The notes under the pieces are model-generated. The model did no database searches, was not told the DNA's origin, and worked only from the letters and a program-made list of their open reading frames with translations. Of a DNA stretch of 64,000 nucleotides, positions 56,559 to 64,000 are shown piece by piece. The position numbers were made by a program, and so were the translations under genes. How positions within the stretch are numbered: the stretch's first letter is position 1; the number at the start of each line of letters is the position of its first letter. This stretch comes from Chloroflexia bacterium SDU3-3 (GTDB taxonomy: Bacteria; Chloroflexota; Chloroflexia; Chloroflexales; Roseiflexaceae), in NCBI GenBank assembly GCA_009268125.1, contig WBOU01000012.1, forward strand, positions 1 through 64,000. The letters run 5' to 3'.

Positions 56559-58193
56559 CTAGGCATTCTGGGCGTCGATCTTGGCATCCAGCCTGCGCTC
56601 GGCGTCTAGGCGCTCCAGATCGTAGGTGTTAAGGTCGACAAAGCGCATGCCCTCGGCCAGCGTCGGGTGCACCTGCTCGATCAGGCGGTAGATCTCCTGC
56701 GCGATCGCGCGGTAGGTCGGGTGGCCCTGCGGCGAGGCCCGCAGCTCGGTCAGGTGGTAGGCCTCGCGCAGGTTTAGCGTTACCCGCCAGCGCACACGGA
56801 AGGCCAGCGGCACCGCATACTGCGCCGCGCTCGGCAGCGCCGCGCGGATGGCCTCGAAGCTCTCGGCGGCGGAGGCCAGCGCGCGGTCGTAGGCCCCGGC
56901 CAGCCGCGCGTCGATCAGCTCGGCGGGTGTGGTGAAGCCGTGCAGCGTGGTGTAGCCCTGGCGCTCCTGCGAGAGCATGCGGTGCCGCTGCAGGTCGCGG
57001 TAGGCCCCCAGGTCGGCCAAGATGTCGAAGGTGTAGCTGGCCTCCTCGAAGGCGCGGCCAGGGCGGTGGAAGCGGTTCTCGCGCCGACCCACATACGCCT
57101 GCACGATACCGCGCAGCTCGTCCTCTCCCAGCTGGCTGGCCATGGCCTGGGCCTCATCAAGCGGCATGTCGAGGTGCGGGTAGAGGATGGAGGCCGCCAC
57201 GCGCGCCACGGCGTCGTGGTCGTGGCGCACCAGCGTCACCAGCGACTCGGTGGCGATCGCTACCGGCTTGGCGTAGGCGGTGGCCAGCTCTTGGATACGC
57301 TCGCGGTTGGCCCGCAGGTAGCGCTGGTAGGCCTCGCCGCGCTCGTTCTTGGCCCGCTTCACAAACGAAGGGATGAGCGAGTTCAAGGCCTCGTACATCT
57401 GGTCGGCGATGGTGTGCAGCTCGGCGTGCTCGGTGGCGTAGAGCTTGGTGAGCAGGTACTCGAAGGCTCGCCCGTTGCCAAACAGCCCCACGTTGGTGTA
57501 GGTGGCCATCGGCAGCAGACCGCGCAGCAGGTCGAAGGCCTTGGCGCGGGTGGCGCTGTTGTAGGCCCGCTCGGATGTCTGGCTGTCGCGCGGGGTGCGC
57601 TCGCGAACCCAGGCGATCGTCGGCTCCAGCAGCGCGCCGTAGGTGTCGAACAGGCCATCCATGGCCGTGGTGTACAGCTCCTCTAGGCCGTGCTGGGCCA
57701 GCTCGGCGGGGCGGTGGTAGCGGTAGCGCCCATCGACCTTGCGGTTGAACACCACGTAGCGCGTGGATTTCTCCAGCGGGCTAAGCCCGATCCGGCTCTC
57801 CTCCAGCGCCTTGGCGGCGATGTTGCTCACGCCCTCGCAGGCCAGGTGCGCCCCGCCCAGCTCGGCCACCGAGTCGTCGCCGTAGCCGATCAGCACGCGG
57901 TCGTAGAAGGCCTCGGCCTGCTGCACCGCCACCACCTGCTCGGCCCCGTTGGATGCCGCGCTGCCCACGATCTGGGCGAACCCCGACTCGGGTGCCTGAA
58001 TAAACTCATCCAGCAGGATGCGGCGCAGGCTCTTGTCGGTGCGGCTGTAGCGCGAGAATAGCGCGCCCTTCACCACCTCGGGCAGGTTGCGCAGCCCGAA
58101 GATCGGCGCGTCGACATCGGTCACAAAGGGCGCAAGCAGCGCTCGCTCTTCTGGGGTGAAGTGGTCGCCCCAGGGGTCGTTTGTGTTGGTCAC
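56559..58193 (-). CDS. thyX: FAD-dependent thymidylate synthase, double-length (tandem ThyX domains)
   Basis: About 544 residues, twice the usual ThyX length, with two ThyX-like halves. The first half has FSRYSRTDKSLRRILLDEF and ESRIGLSPLEKSTRYVVF, a version of the ThyX signature region. The second has LGAYRDLQRHRMLSQERQGY, close to the RHRxxxxxxxS/QR flavin and dUMP motif. ThyX makes dTMP from dUMP using methylene-tetrahydrofolate and FADH2. The GTG at 58193 was preferred because CAGGAAC lies upstream; the ATG at 58223 sits on a TATAGT -10 element and has no ribosome binding site. Which half is catalytic cannot be decided here. Confidence 0.85.
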   Translation of the reverse strand: MTNTNDPWGDHFTPEERALLAPFVTDVDAPIFGLRNLPEVVKGALFSRYSRTDKSLRRILLDEFIQAPESGFAQIVGSAASNGAEQVVAVQQAEAFYDRVLIGYGDDSVAELGGAHLACEGVSNIAAKALEESRIGLSPLEKSTRYVVFNRKVDGRYRYHRPAELAQHGLEELYTTAMDGLFDTYGALLEPTIAWVRERTPRDSQTSERAYNSATRAKAFDLLRGLLPMATYTNVGLFGNGRAFEYLLTKLYATEHAELHTIADQMYEALNSLIPSFVKRAKNERGEAYQRYLRANRERIQELATAYAKPVAIATESLVTLVRHDHDAVARVAASILYPHLDMPLDEAQAMASQLGEDELRGIVQAYVGRRENRFHRPGRAFEEASYTFDILADLGAYRDLQRHRMLSQERQGYTTLHGFTTPAELIDARLAGAYDRALASAAESFEAIRAALPSAAQYAVPLAFRVRWRVTLNLREAYHLTELRASPQGHPTYRAIAQEIYRLIEQVHPTLAEGMRFVDLNTYDLERLDAERRLDAKIDAQNA

Positions 58194-58254
58194 GTGGGTT
58201 CCTGTCTGTTTTTTAAGCCCCATACTATACCATCATAATGGCTGCATCCAGCAG

Positions 58255-58291
58255 CAAAACGCCCCTGCCGTGTGAGGGCAGGGGCGTTTTG
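58255..58291. terminator. Bidirectional rho-independent terminator
   Basis: Stem CAAAACGCCCCTGCC with its complement (58255-58269 and 58277-58291), with A-run and T-run inside the arms, so it can act on both strands. On the - strand it ends the small membrane-protein gene. Confidence 0.85.
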
Positions 58292-58312
58292 CCTGACGGA
58301 AGCTGGATCTGC

Positions 58313-58567
58313 CTAGCGCCTGCTGCGGGCGAGCAGAAATGCCACGCCTGCTGCGGCGAAGGCCATCTGGAAGGGGTAGCGCCGCGCCAGCGCGGCCAGA
58401 TCGTTGGCGAAGCTGGTGTGCTGGGAGTGGGTGGGCGCGGCCAGGGACACCGGCCCAAGCGCCTCGGCGGCGCGCAGCAGCGAGCGCTCATCCAGTATCA
58501 TCGGCGGCGGATCGTGCACAGGCGTGGTCAGCATGGTCTCAAGCAGCTCATGTTCTCGCTCGGTCAT
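58313..58567 (-). CDS. Small protein with C-terminal membrane helix
   Basis: An 84-residue protein. The ribosome binding site AAAGGAGGTG upstream of the ATG is nearly perfect, which makes it a real gene despite its size. The N-terminal 60 residues are charged and acidic (MTEREHELLETML), and the end is one hydrophobic helix (FQMAFAAAGVAFLLA) followed by RSRR. It is probably anchored in the membrane with a cytoplasmic N-terminus (inference). No family recognised; a strong terminator follows. Confidence 0.65.
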   Translation of the reverse strand: MTEREHELLETMLTTPVHDPPPMILDERSLLRAAEALGPVSLAAPTHSQHTSFANDLAALARRYPFQMAFAAAGVAFLLARSRR

Positions 58568-58659
58568 GTCGGCACCTCCTTTATTCAGTCGCTACGGTCA
58601 GAAAAGCAGGTTACATACCAGGGCTGCCAGACCTATCGCCCCGCGCAAGAAACTAGGAG

Positions 58660-58790
58660 GCGGGTTGGTATTTGTGCTCTTAGCGTCTTGGTGGTAAATG
58701 CTTCTTTTCCCCTCGTGCCTTCGCGCCTTCGTGGTATTTGCCCTCTTGGCGTCTTGGCGTCTTGGTGGTAGACGCTTCTCCTGCGGGGGA
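58660..58790. repeat. Dispersed repeat, family B (three units)
   Basis: Three consecutive units with CTTAGCGTCTTGGTGGTA, CCTTCGCGCCTTCGTGGTA and CTTGGCGTCTTGGTGGTA, directly upstream of the carboxylase gene promoter region. Confidence 0.65.
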
Positions 58791-58849
58791 GCGCGCCGTT
58801 TCTGTGGTACACTGCCCTTCCCAGAGCGATTTTGGCAGTGAGGAAAGCT

Positions 58850-60400
58850 GTGAAGACAACCCAAGAGCGAATCGATGATCTGCGCCGCCGCCGTGCGCAG
58901 CTGGCCGAGGGCAACCCCGCCGCCGCTCAGAAGCAGCGTGAGCGCGGCAAGCTCACGGCCCGCGAGCGCATAGATGCCCTGCTCGACCCCGGCTCGTTTG
59001 TCGAGCTGGATGCCTTTGCCGTGCACCGCTCGGTGGCATTCGGGCTGGAGAGCAACAGGCCGCTGGGCGATGGCGTGATCACAGGCCATGGCACCATCGA
59101 CGGGCGGGCGGTCTGCGTGTTCGCCCAAGATTTCACCGTGTTTGGTGGCTCGCTGGGCGAGGTGTTCGCCGAGAAGATCTGCAAGGTGATGGATCTGGCC
59201 CTGCGCATGGGGGTGCCGATCATCGGCCTGAACGACTCCGGCGGCGCGCGTATTCAGGAGGGCGTGGTCAGCCTGGGCGGCTACGCCGAGATCTTCTACC
59301 GCAACGTGATGGCCTCGGGCGTTATCCCCCAGATCTCGCTGATCGCCGGGCCGTGCGCAGGTGGCGCGGTCTACTCGCCTGCCATGACCGACTTCATCCT
59401 CATGGTCAAGCAGACATCCCAGATGTTCATCACCGGCCCCGATGTGATCAAAACCGTGACCAACGAGGATGTGGGCTTCGAGGAGCTTGGCGGCGCGATG
59501 ACCCACAACCAGCGCTCGGGTGTGGCCCACTTCGCCGCCGAGGACGAGGCCGACGCCTTCGAGCAGCTGCGCGCGCTGCTCTCGTATCTGCCGCTCAACA
59601 ACCTAGATGAGCCGCCCTACATCGCCCCCGCCGATGACCCCGATCGCATGGAGGCCTCGCTGCAGGGCCTCATCCCCGACAGCAGCCGCAAGCCCTACGA
59701 CATGCACGCCGTGCTCACCGCCGTGCTCGACCACGAGAGCTTCTTCGAGGTGCAGCCCTTCTTTGCCCGCAACATCATCTGCGGCTTCGCGCGGCTCGAT
59801 GGCTTCCCGGTGGGTGTGGTGGCCAACCAGCCGATGCACCTAGCTGGCGTGCTCGATATTGACTCCTCGGTGAAGGCCGCCCGCTTCGTGCGCTTCTGCG
59901 ACGCCTTCAACATCCCGCTGCTCACCTTTGTGGATGTGCCCGGCTTCCTGCCCGGCACCCAGCAGGAGTACGGCGGCATTATCCGCCACGGGGCCAAGCT
60001 GCTCTACGCCTACTGCGAGGCCACCGTGCCCAAGCTCACCGTGATCACCCGCAAGGCCTACGGCGGCGCGTACGACGTGATGTCCTCCAAGCACATTCGC
60101 GCCGACTTCAACTTTGCCTGGCCCACCGCCGAGATCGCAGTGATGGGCGTGGACGCGGCGGTCAAGATCATCTTCCGTAAGGAGCTGGCCCAGGCCGACG
60201 ACCCGGACGCCCGCCAGGCCGAGCTGGTTGAGGATTACCAGAACCGTTTTGCCAACCCCTACAGCGCCGCCGAGCGCGGCTACATCGATGCCGTGATCGA
60301 GCCGCATGAGACCCGCCCAGCCCTGATCAAGGCGCTGCGCCTGGCCCGCACCAAACGCCAGAGCCTGCGGCCCCGCAAGCATGGCAACATCCCGCTGTAG
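58850..60400 (+). CDS. Acyl-CoA carboxylase carboxyltransferase (beta) subunit
   Basis: A 516-residue carboxyltransferase of the PccB/MmdA type, moving a carboxyl group from biotin to propionyl- or acetyl-CoA. Two crotonase-like halves are visible. The N half has [32 protein letters not shown] and [14 protein letters not shown]; the C half has [19 protein letters not shown] with [20 protein letters not shown] and [14 protein letters not shown]. In Chloroflexota such subunits serve in propionyl-CoA metabolism or the 3-hydroxypropionate cycle (inference). The GTG at 58850 has GAGGA six bases upstream. The biotin carboxylase subunit is not next to it. Confidence 0.9.
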   Translation: MKTTQERIDDLRRRRAQLAEGNPAAAQKQRERGKLTARERIDALLDPGSFVELDAFAVHRSVAFGLESNRPLGDGVITGHGTIDGRAVCVFAQDFTVFGGSLGEVFAEKICKVMDLALRMGVPIIGLNDSGGARIQEGVVSLGGYAEIFYRNVMASGVIPQISLIAGPCAGGAVYSPAMTDFILMVKQTSQMFITGPDVIKTVTNEDVGFEELGGAMTHNQRSGVAHFAAEDEADAFEQLRALLSYLPLNNLDEPPYIAPADDPDRMEASLQGLIPDSSRKPYDMHAVLTAVLDHESFFEVQPFFARNIICGFARLDGFPVGVVANQPMHLAGVLDIDSSVKAARFVRFCDAFNIPLLTFVDVPGFLPGTQQEYGGIIRHGAKLLYAYCEATVPKLTVITRKAYGGAYDVMSSKHIRADFNFAWPTAEIAVMGVDAAVKIIFRKELAQADDPDARQAELVEDYQNRFANPYSAAERGYIDAVIEPHETRPALIKALRLARTKRQSLRPRKHGNIPL

Positions 60401-60478
60401 GCATGGATAGCGGTCTTTTTTAGGCTAAAACCTAACGAAATGCTGATAGTTGTCATCGAATCTCAATCTCTGTACCTA

Positions 60479-60507
60479 TTGCGCGGCTGCCATCAGGATG
60501 ATAATAT
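60479..60507 (+). promoter_or_regulatory. Promoter of the anti-sigma operon
   Basis: TTGCGC (60479) and TAATAT (60502) are 17 bp apart, about 65 bp before the likely ATG of the first kinase. Confidence 0.4.
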
Positions 60508-60570
60508 GAAGGCAGATCGCCGACGGTGTCCGAAAGGGGTTTGCGTGGCGAGATCACGAGTAGCGAAAGC

Positions 60571-61029
60571 ATGACAGTGTCAAACAACGAAACTGGGTCA
60601 GCCGAACGCGTGATTGAGCTGCGACTTCCGAGCCGACTCGGGTACGAGAAAGTCGCCATGGATACCGCTGCGTCACTCGCGCGGCGCATGGGGTTTACCG
60701 GCGATCGGGTCGAGTCGCTACGCACCGCCGTAGCCGAGGCCGTGACCAATGCGATCGAGCATGGCAACGCCCATGAGCTAGATACCAAGGTATCGGTGGT
60801 GCTGACGCTGCGCGCCGATGAGCTCATCATCGATGTGGGCGACCAGGGTCGCAAGCAGCTCGATGCCGACAAGACCACCTCTATACCGCGGATCGAAGAC
60901 GCGCTCGACCGCCTCGACAAGGGCGGCTGGGGCATCTGGCTGATCCGCGAGCTTATGGATGAAGTAGAGTTTAGTACCGGCCCCAGCGGGGGAAATCAGA
61001 TCCGCATGGTCATTCACCTCGAACAGTAA
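60571..61029 (+). CDS. RsbW-like anti-sigma factor serine kinase (first copy)
   Basis: About 152 residues of a GHKL ATPase. N box EAVTNAIEHGN, G1 IDVGDQG and G2 KGGWGIWLIRELMDEV are all present. RsbW-type proteins bind a sigma factor or phosphorylate a STAS antagonist. The start is uncertain: the ATG at 60571 fits the family length, but a GTG at 60526 is also in frame and neither has a strong ribosome binding site. A paralogue starts 8 bp after the stop. Confidence 0.85.
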   Translation: MTVSNNETGSAERVIELRLPSRLGYEKVAMDTAASLARRMGFTGDRVESLRTAVAEAVTNAIEHGNAHELDTKVSVVLTLRADELIIDVGDQGRKQLDADKTTSIPRIEDALDRLDKGGWGIWLIRELMDEVEFSTGPSGGNQIRMVIHLEQ

Positions 61030-61037
61030 GATAGCAC

Positions 61038-61499
61038 ATGGAAACATCCTCCCTCCAGCCTTCACTTGAGCTTTCTATCCCCAGCGAGTTTGGGTATGAG
61101 AAAATTGCGCGCGAAGCAGTGGCCGCCTTTGCGCGTCGCCTTGGGTTCGACTGTGAGCGGATCGAGGATCTTAAAACAGCGCTAGGTGAGGCCTGCATCA
61201 ATGCCATCGAGCATGGCAACCAGCGTGGCTCCGGGCTGCGGGTCAGCGTGTCGTGCGTGGTCAATGAGAGCGCCCTGCTGATCGATGTGCAGGATCAGGG
61301 GGTTCAGCGCTTTCAGGGATGTGGCGCGCCAGCGACTATCGACAGCAAGCTCGATGGTGCTGCGCCATACCGTGGTATGGGCCTCATGCTCATCCGCGAG
61401 CTGGTTGACGAGGCGGAATTTGTTGATACCCCAAATGGTGGGAATCGGTTTCGGCTGATGCTGCGCCGCGCGCGCGCGGTGGCCTCAGCCGCTGTTTGA
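61038..61499 (+). CDS. RsbW-like anti-sigma factor serine kinase (second copy)
   Basis: A 153-residue GHKL ATPase clearly duplicated from the gene before it (FGYEKIAREAVAAFARRLGF against LGYEKVAMDTAASLARRMGF). N box EACINAIEHGN, G1 IDVQDQG and G2 YRGMGLMLIRELVDEAEF are intact. It sits between its paralogue and the STAS gene, so one of the two kinases probably targets that antagonist. No sigma factor gene is in the window. Confidence 0.87.
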   Translation: METSSLQPSLELSIPSEFGYEKIAREAVAAFARRLGFDCERIEDLKTALGEACINAIEHGNQRGSGLRVSVSCVVNESALLIDVQDQGVQRFQGCGAPATIDSKLDGAAPYRGMGLMLIRELVDEAEFVDTPNGGNRFRLMLRRARAVASAAV

Positions 61500-61539
61500 T
61501 GCTGCCCCAACCTACCACGAGGCAAGGAGTGTACATAAC

Positions 61540-61905
61540 ATGATGCTTGAAGATGAGCTGAGCGTAAGCATCCGCCACCGTGACGGTGTGGCGATCATTG
61601 ATCTGGTCGGCGATGTGACCACCTTCGCCGAGGAAAAGATCACCAGCGCCTACAACCAAGTGAGCAGCGAGGGCGCAAAGCAGATTCTGCTCAACTTCCG
61701 GCAGAACGACTACATCAACAGCGCCGGGATCGCTATTCTGATCGGTGTGGTCACCGAGGTCAACCGCCACGGCCAAAAGCTGGCGGTCAGCGGCCTCTCG
61801 CAGCACTTCCAGAAGATCTTCCGCATGGTGGGGCTGGCGCAGTACGCCGAGATCTACCAGGATGAGGAAGAGGCCGTGCGCGGCTTTGTGGCCGCCACCG
61901 CCTAG
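61540..61905 (+). CDS. STAS-domain anti-sigma factor antagonist (RsbV/SpoIIAA type)
   Basis: A 121-residue STAS protein: VSIRHRDGVAIIDLVGDVTT, then YINSAGIAILIGVV with the phosphorylatable Ser of the D/N-S-x-G motif, and a C-terminal FRMVGLAQYAEIYQDEEEAV helix. In its unphosphorylated form it would bind an RsbW-like kinase and free the sigma factor. ATG at 61540 follows AAGGAGTG. It closes a three-gene partner-switching operon ended by a terminator. Confidence 0.92.
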   Translation: MMLEDELSVSIRHRDGVAIIDLVGDVTTFAEEKITSAYNQVSSEGAKQILLNFRQNDYINSAGIAILIGVVTEVNRHGQKLAVSGLSQHFQKIFRMVGLAQYAEIYQDEEEAVRGFVAATA

Positions 61906-62035
61906 CTCGGCTGTCGGCACGAGAAATCTTCGCCTGTGCCGTAGCGCCTTGCTACAAGCATCTATGCTACAGACTGTAGCAGCGCGCTAGCGGCGGCTGG
62001 CCAGCAGCGAGTGCCAGCCAGAGCGATGTACATAA

Positions 62036-62067
62036 GCCCCCCCGATCGCTCGGGCGGGGCCTTTTGT
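62036..62067 (+). terminator. Terminator of the anti-sigma operon
   Basis: GCCCCCCCGA and TCGGGCGGGGC pair around a 4-nt loop, followed by CTTTTGTT. It lies 130 bp after the STAS gene. The stretch 61906-62035 has no gene; it contains a small GCTACAGACTGTAGC hairpin. Confidence 0.75.
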
Positions 62068-62173
62068 TGCCAAGATCTGGCCCAAAACCAGTGCCTCTGC
62101 GTTCTGTGGCGGCTGGGTCGTGAAGCGTGGGCTTTCTGCACCTCGTGTCTTGATGGTAAAAGAATCTGCGCCC

Positions 62174-62203
62174 TTGACAGCACCCTATGATGTATGGTAT
62201 CCT
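62174..62203 (+). promoter_or_regulatory. ilv operon promoter
   Basis: TTGACA (62174-62179) and TATCCT (62198-62203), 18 bp apart. Transcription would begin near 62210, just ahead of the leader peptide. Confidence 0.65.
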
Positions 62204-62238
62204 CACACCAGTTTAGAAAACAGAGATAGAAGACATCA

Positions 62239-62331
62239 ATGTTCCGCAGCGCTTTCAGCATTATTATTAGCCTCCTACTAGTAGTCCTTATCCATAAGGG
62301 CTTACTTGCGTGCGGGGGCGATGCAAGCTAA
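62239..62331 (+). CDS. ilv leader peptide (attenuation)
   Basis: A 30-codon frame from ATG to TAA starting MFRSAFS and containing IIISLLLVVLI, eleven codons of which ten are for Ile, Leu or Val. It lies between a good promoter and a terminator upstream of ilvB, exactly where leader peptides stand in ilv operons of other bacteria. Stalling at these codons when branched-chain aminoacyl-tRNAs are scarce should prevent termination (inference). The ribosome binding site is weak. Confidence 0.8.
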   Translation: MFRSAFSIIISLLLVVLIHKGLLACGGDAS

Positions 62332-62390
62332 GCGAAGCGAACCCGAGATGCGAATGAAGCCCCCCCGGTCACGGGTGGGGCGTTTTGTTT
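62300..62390 (+). promoter_or_regulatory. Transcription attenuator of ilvB
   Basis: Segment 1 (GCTTACTTGC, 62300-62309) can pair with segment 2 (GCAAGCTAAGC, 62323-62333). GGGGGC (62314-62319) can instead pair with GCCCCC (62359-62364), the 5' arm of the terminator. The terminator pairs 62359-62366 with 62374-62381, followed by GTTTTGTTT. The mutually exclusive 1:2, 2:3 and 3:4 pairings are the standard attenuation design. Confidence 0.75.
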
Positions 62391-62592
62391 GTAACGGCCC
62401 ATCACACCAAGCCCCGCTGCCAGCGCTGGCAGCACCACCCGCCGCTTGAGCGGCCACGAGCAACGACGCTCGCCCATCCTGCCGTAAGTCGATACGAAAT
62501 CGCCCCGCGTGGGGCCAAGCCAGCCACACAAGATCGCTGAGGGGTTGAGCGACCCCCAGTAGGCTTTGCTGTTGCCAAAATTCGGAGGAGCT

Positions 62593-64000
62593 ATGTCGGA
62601 ACAGAGAACGGGCGCGCAGATCATGTGCGAGGCACTCATCCGCGAGGGTGTTGAGGTGATGTTCGGTATCCCTGGCGGCGCGATCATGCCCTTCTACCAC
62701 GCGATGTGGGAGTACAAAGACCAGCTGCATCACGTGCTGGTGCGGCACGAGCAGGGCGGCGGCCACGCGGCAGAGGGCTACGCCCGCTCGACCGGGCGGC
62801 TGGGCGTGTGCATCGGCACCTCGGGGCCGGGCGCCACCAACCTGGTGACGGCGATCAGCGACGCGATGATGGACTCGACCCCGCTGCTGGCGATCACTGG
62901 GCAGGTCTACAGCAGCCTGCTGGGCAAGGATGCCTTCCAGGAGACCGATATCGTGGGCATCACGATGCCGGTGACCAAGCACAACTACCTGGTGAAGGAC
63001 GTGAATGAGATCGCCTATGTCCTCAAAGAGGCGATCTACCTGGCCACCACGGGCCGCCCCGGCCCGGTGCTGGTGGACATCACCAAGGACGCGATGCAGG
63101 CCCGCACCATCCCCAACTGGGACACCAAGCTCAAGCTCCCCGGCTACAAGCCCAACTACCAAGGCAACCAGCGCCAGATCCGCGATGCGGTGAACCTGCT
63201 GATGAGCGCCGAGAAGCCGCTGATCATGGCCGGCAACGGCGTGATCATGGGCAACGCCACCGGCGAGCTGCTGGCCTTCGCCGAGCGCACCGGCATCCCC
63301 GTCATCACCACGCTGCACGGTATCGGCGCGATCCCCGAGGATCACCCGCTGGCGATCGGCATGCCTGGCATGCACGGCTGGGTGCACGTGAACCGCGCCA
63401 TCCAGGACTGCGACGTGCTGCTGAACATTGGCAGCCGCTTCGACGACCGCGTGACCGGCAAAGTTAGCACGTTCGCCCCCAAGGCCAAGGTCATCCACGT
63501 GGATATCGACCCCTCGGAGATCGGCAAGAACGTGAAGGTCACCATCCCGATCGTGGGCGATGCGCGGCAGGTGCTGACCGCGATGGCGGGCGAGCTGGCC
63601 AGCCGGGCCGACCTGGGCAATCTCCAGGGCAAGGCCAGCGACTGGATGGAGCACATCCGCGAGATGCAGCACAAGCACCAGCCCAAGCAGCAGTACCACA
63701 GCCGCCCGAAGACCAAGGAGCTGATGCCGCACGACGTGTACGCGGGCCTCTCGGCGGCGCTGAACGCACGCGGCAAGTACCGGCTGGTCTCGGATGTGGG
63801 CCAGCACCAGATGTGGGCGGCGCAGCTGATCGACTACCGCCACGGGCCGCGCACCCACATCACCTCGGGCGGCGCGGGCACCATGGGCTTCGCGGTGCCT
63901 GCGGCGCTGGGCGTCGCTATGGCCCACCCGGATGAGACGGTCTGGGCGGTCTGCGGCGACGGCGGCTTCCAGATGATGAACCAGGAGATGATCACCTTTA
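62593..64000 (+). CDS. ilvB: Acetolactate synthase large subunit, 3' end outside window
   Basis: The first 469 residues of a ThDP enzyme that condenses pyruvate (or pyruvate and 2-ketobutyrate) in Val, Leu and Ile synthesis. N-terminal ThDP (PYR) domain: EVMFGIPGGAIMPFY with RHEQGGGHAAEGYAR (catalytic Glu), then GTSGPGATNLVTAISDAMMD and the KDAFQETDI segment. The central FAD domain has GSRFDDRVTGK and VIHVDIDPSEIGKN. The C-terminal ThDP domain begins with SDVGQHQMWAAQ, TSGGAGTMGFAVPAALG and the metal-binding CGDGGFQM. The ATG has GGAGGAG upstream. The gene runs off the window still open. Confidence 0.95.
   Translation, partial: MSEQRTGAQIMCEALIREGVEVMFGIPGGAIMPFYHAMWEYKDQLHHVLVRHEQGGGHAAEGYARSTGRLGVCIGTSGPGATNLVTAISDAMMDSTPLLAITGQVYSSLLGKDAFQETDIVGITMPVTKHNYLVKDVNEIAYVLKEAIYLATTGRPGPVLVDITKDAMQARTIPNWDTKLKLPGYKPNYQGNQRQIRDAVNLLMSAEKPLIMAGNGVIMGNATGELLAFAERTGIPVITTLHGIGAIPEDHPLAIGMPGMHGWVHVNRAIQDCDVLLNIGSRFDDRVTGKVSTFAPKAKVIHVDIDPSEIGKNVKVTIPIVGDARQVLTAMAGELASRADLGNLQGKASDWMEHIREMQHKHQPKQQYHSRPKTKELMPHDVYAGLSAALNARGKYRLVSDVGQHQMWAAQLIDYRHGPRTHITSGGAGTMGFAVPAALGVAMAHPDETVWAVCGDGGFQMMNQEMITF

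Noticed and set aside
62210-62592. T-box riboswitch upstream of ilvB
   Set aside because: No T-box-like antiterminator sequence was found, while a leader peptide and competing hairpins explain the region.

Overview
The window is high-GC bacterial DNA that looks like Chloroflexota (Chloroflexia-type; inference). The grounds are a paired GlgC / degenerate-GlgC locus, a double-length tandem ThyX, a DUF5946-like protein, a spermatogenesis-associated-20-type thioredoxin protein, a large type I CRISPR locus and a hybrid NRPS cluster with an FkbH-type starter. No rRNA or tRNA gene was recognised.

Layout. 1-2705: the 3' part of a large modular toxin whose last third drops sharply in GC, followed by a small probable immunity gene. 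2841-7070: small genes on the + strand (unknown protein, GNAT acetyltransferase, aminoglycoside-phosphotransferase-like kinase, unknown protein, DUF5946-like protein, coiled-coil membrane protein). 7154-10060 (- strand): thioredoxin/DUF255 protein and rpiA. 10200-11600: an intergenic island of dispersed repeats. 11618-15063: glgC, a glgD-like paralogue that has lost the catalytic loop, and a NagD-type HAD phosphatase. 15064-15545: an AT-rich promoter region. 15546-30370: a biosynthetic operon made of FkbH-carrier protein, GT1 glycosyltransferase, a GT4-C-A-PCP fusion, a C-A-PCP-TE-MFS fusion whose thioesterase has a cysteine nucleophile motif, and a threonine-synthase-like PLP enzyme. 30371-31267: more dispersed repeats, then comEC.

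32965-52393: the CRISPR-Cas locus. It holds a small HTH protein, a WYL regulator, cas3 (helicase first, HD last), cas8-like, cas7, cas5 and cas6; a repeat-filled gap containing a 9 x 21-bp minisatellite; cas1-cas2-cas4; a leader with a recognisable promoter; and an array I counted by hand as 107 repeats of 37 bp with 106 spacers of about 34-38 nt. Two spacer pairs are clearly derived from divergent alleles of the same phage coding sequences. 52475-56505: esterase, HxlR-like remnant, SnoaL-like protein, and a MarR-MFS operon with a 32-bp palindrome over its promoter. 56559-58567 (- strand): tandem thyX and a small membrane protein. 58850-61905: acyl-CoA carboxylase carboxyltransferase, then two RsbW-like anti-sigma kinases and an RsbV-like STAS antagonist. 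62174-64000: an ilv attenuator (promoter, 30-codon Ile/Leu/Val-rich leader peptide, terminator) and the 5' part of ilvB, cut by the window end.

The strongest leads for something undescribed are the glycosyltransferase/NRPS/transporter cluster (predicted glyceroyl-dipeptide glycoside, inferred), the CRISPR locus with its reversed Cas3 and allele-tracking spacers, the ilv leader-peptide attenuator and the modular dispersed repeat family.
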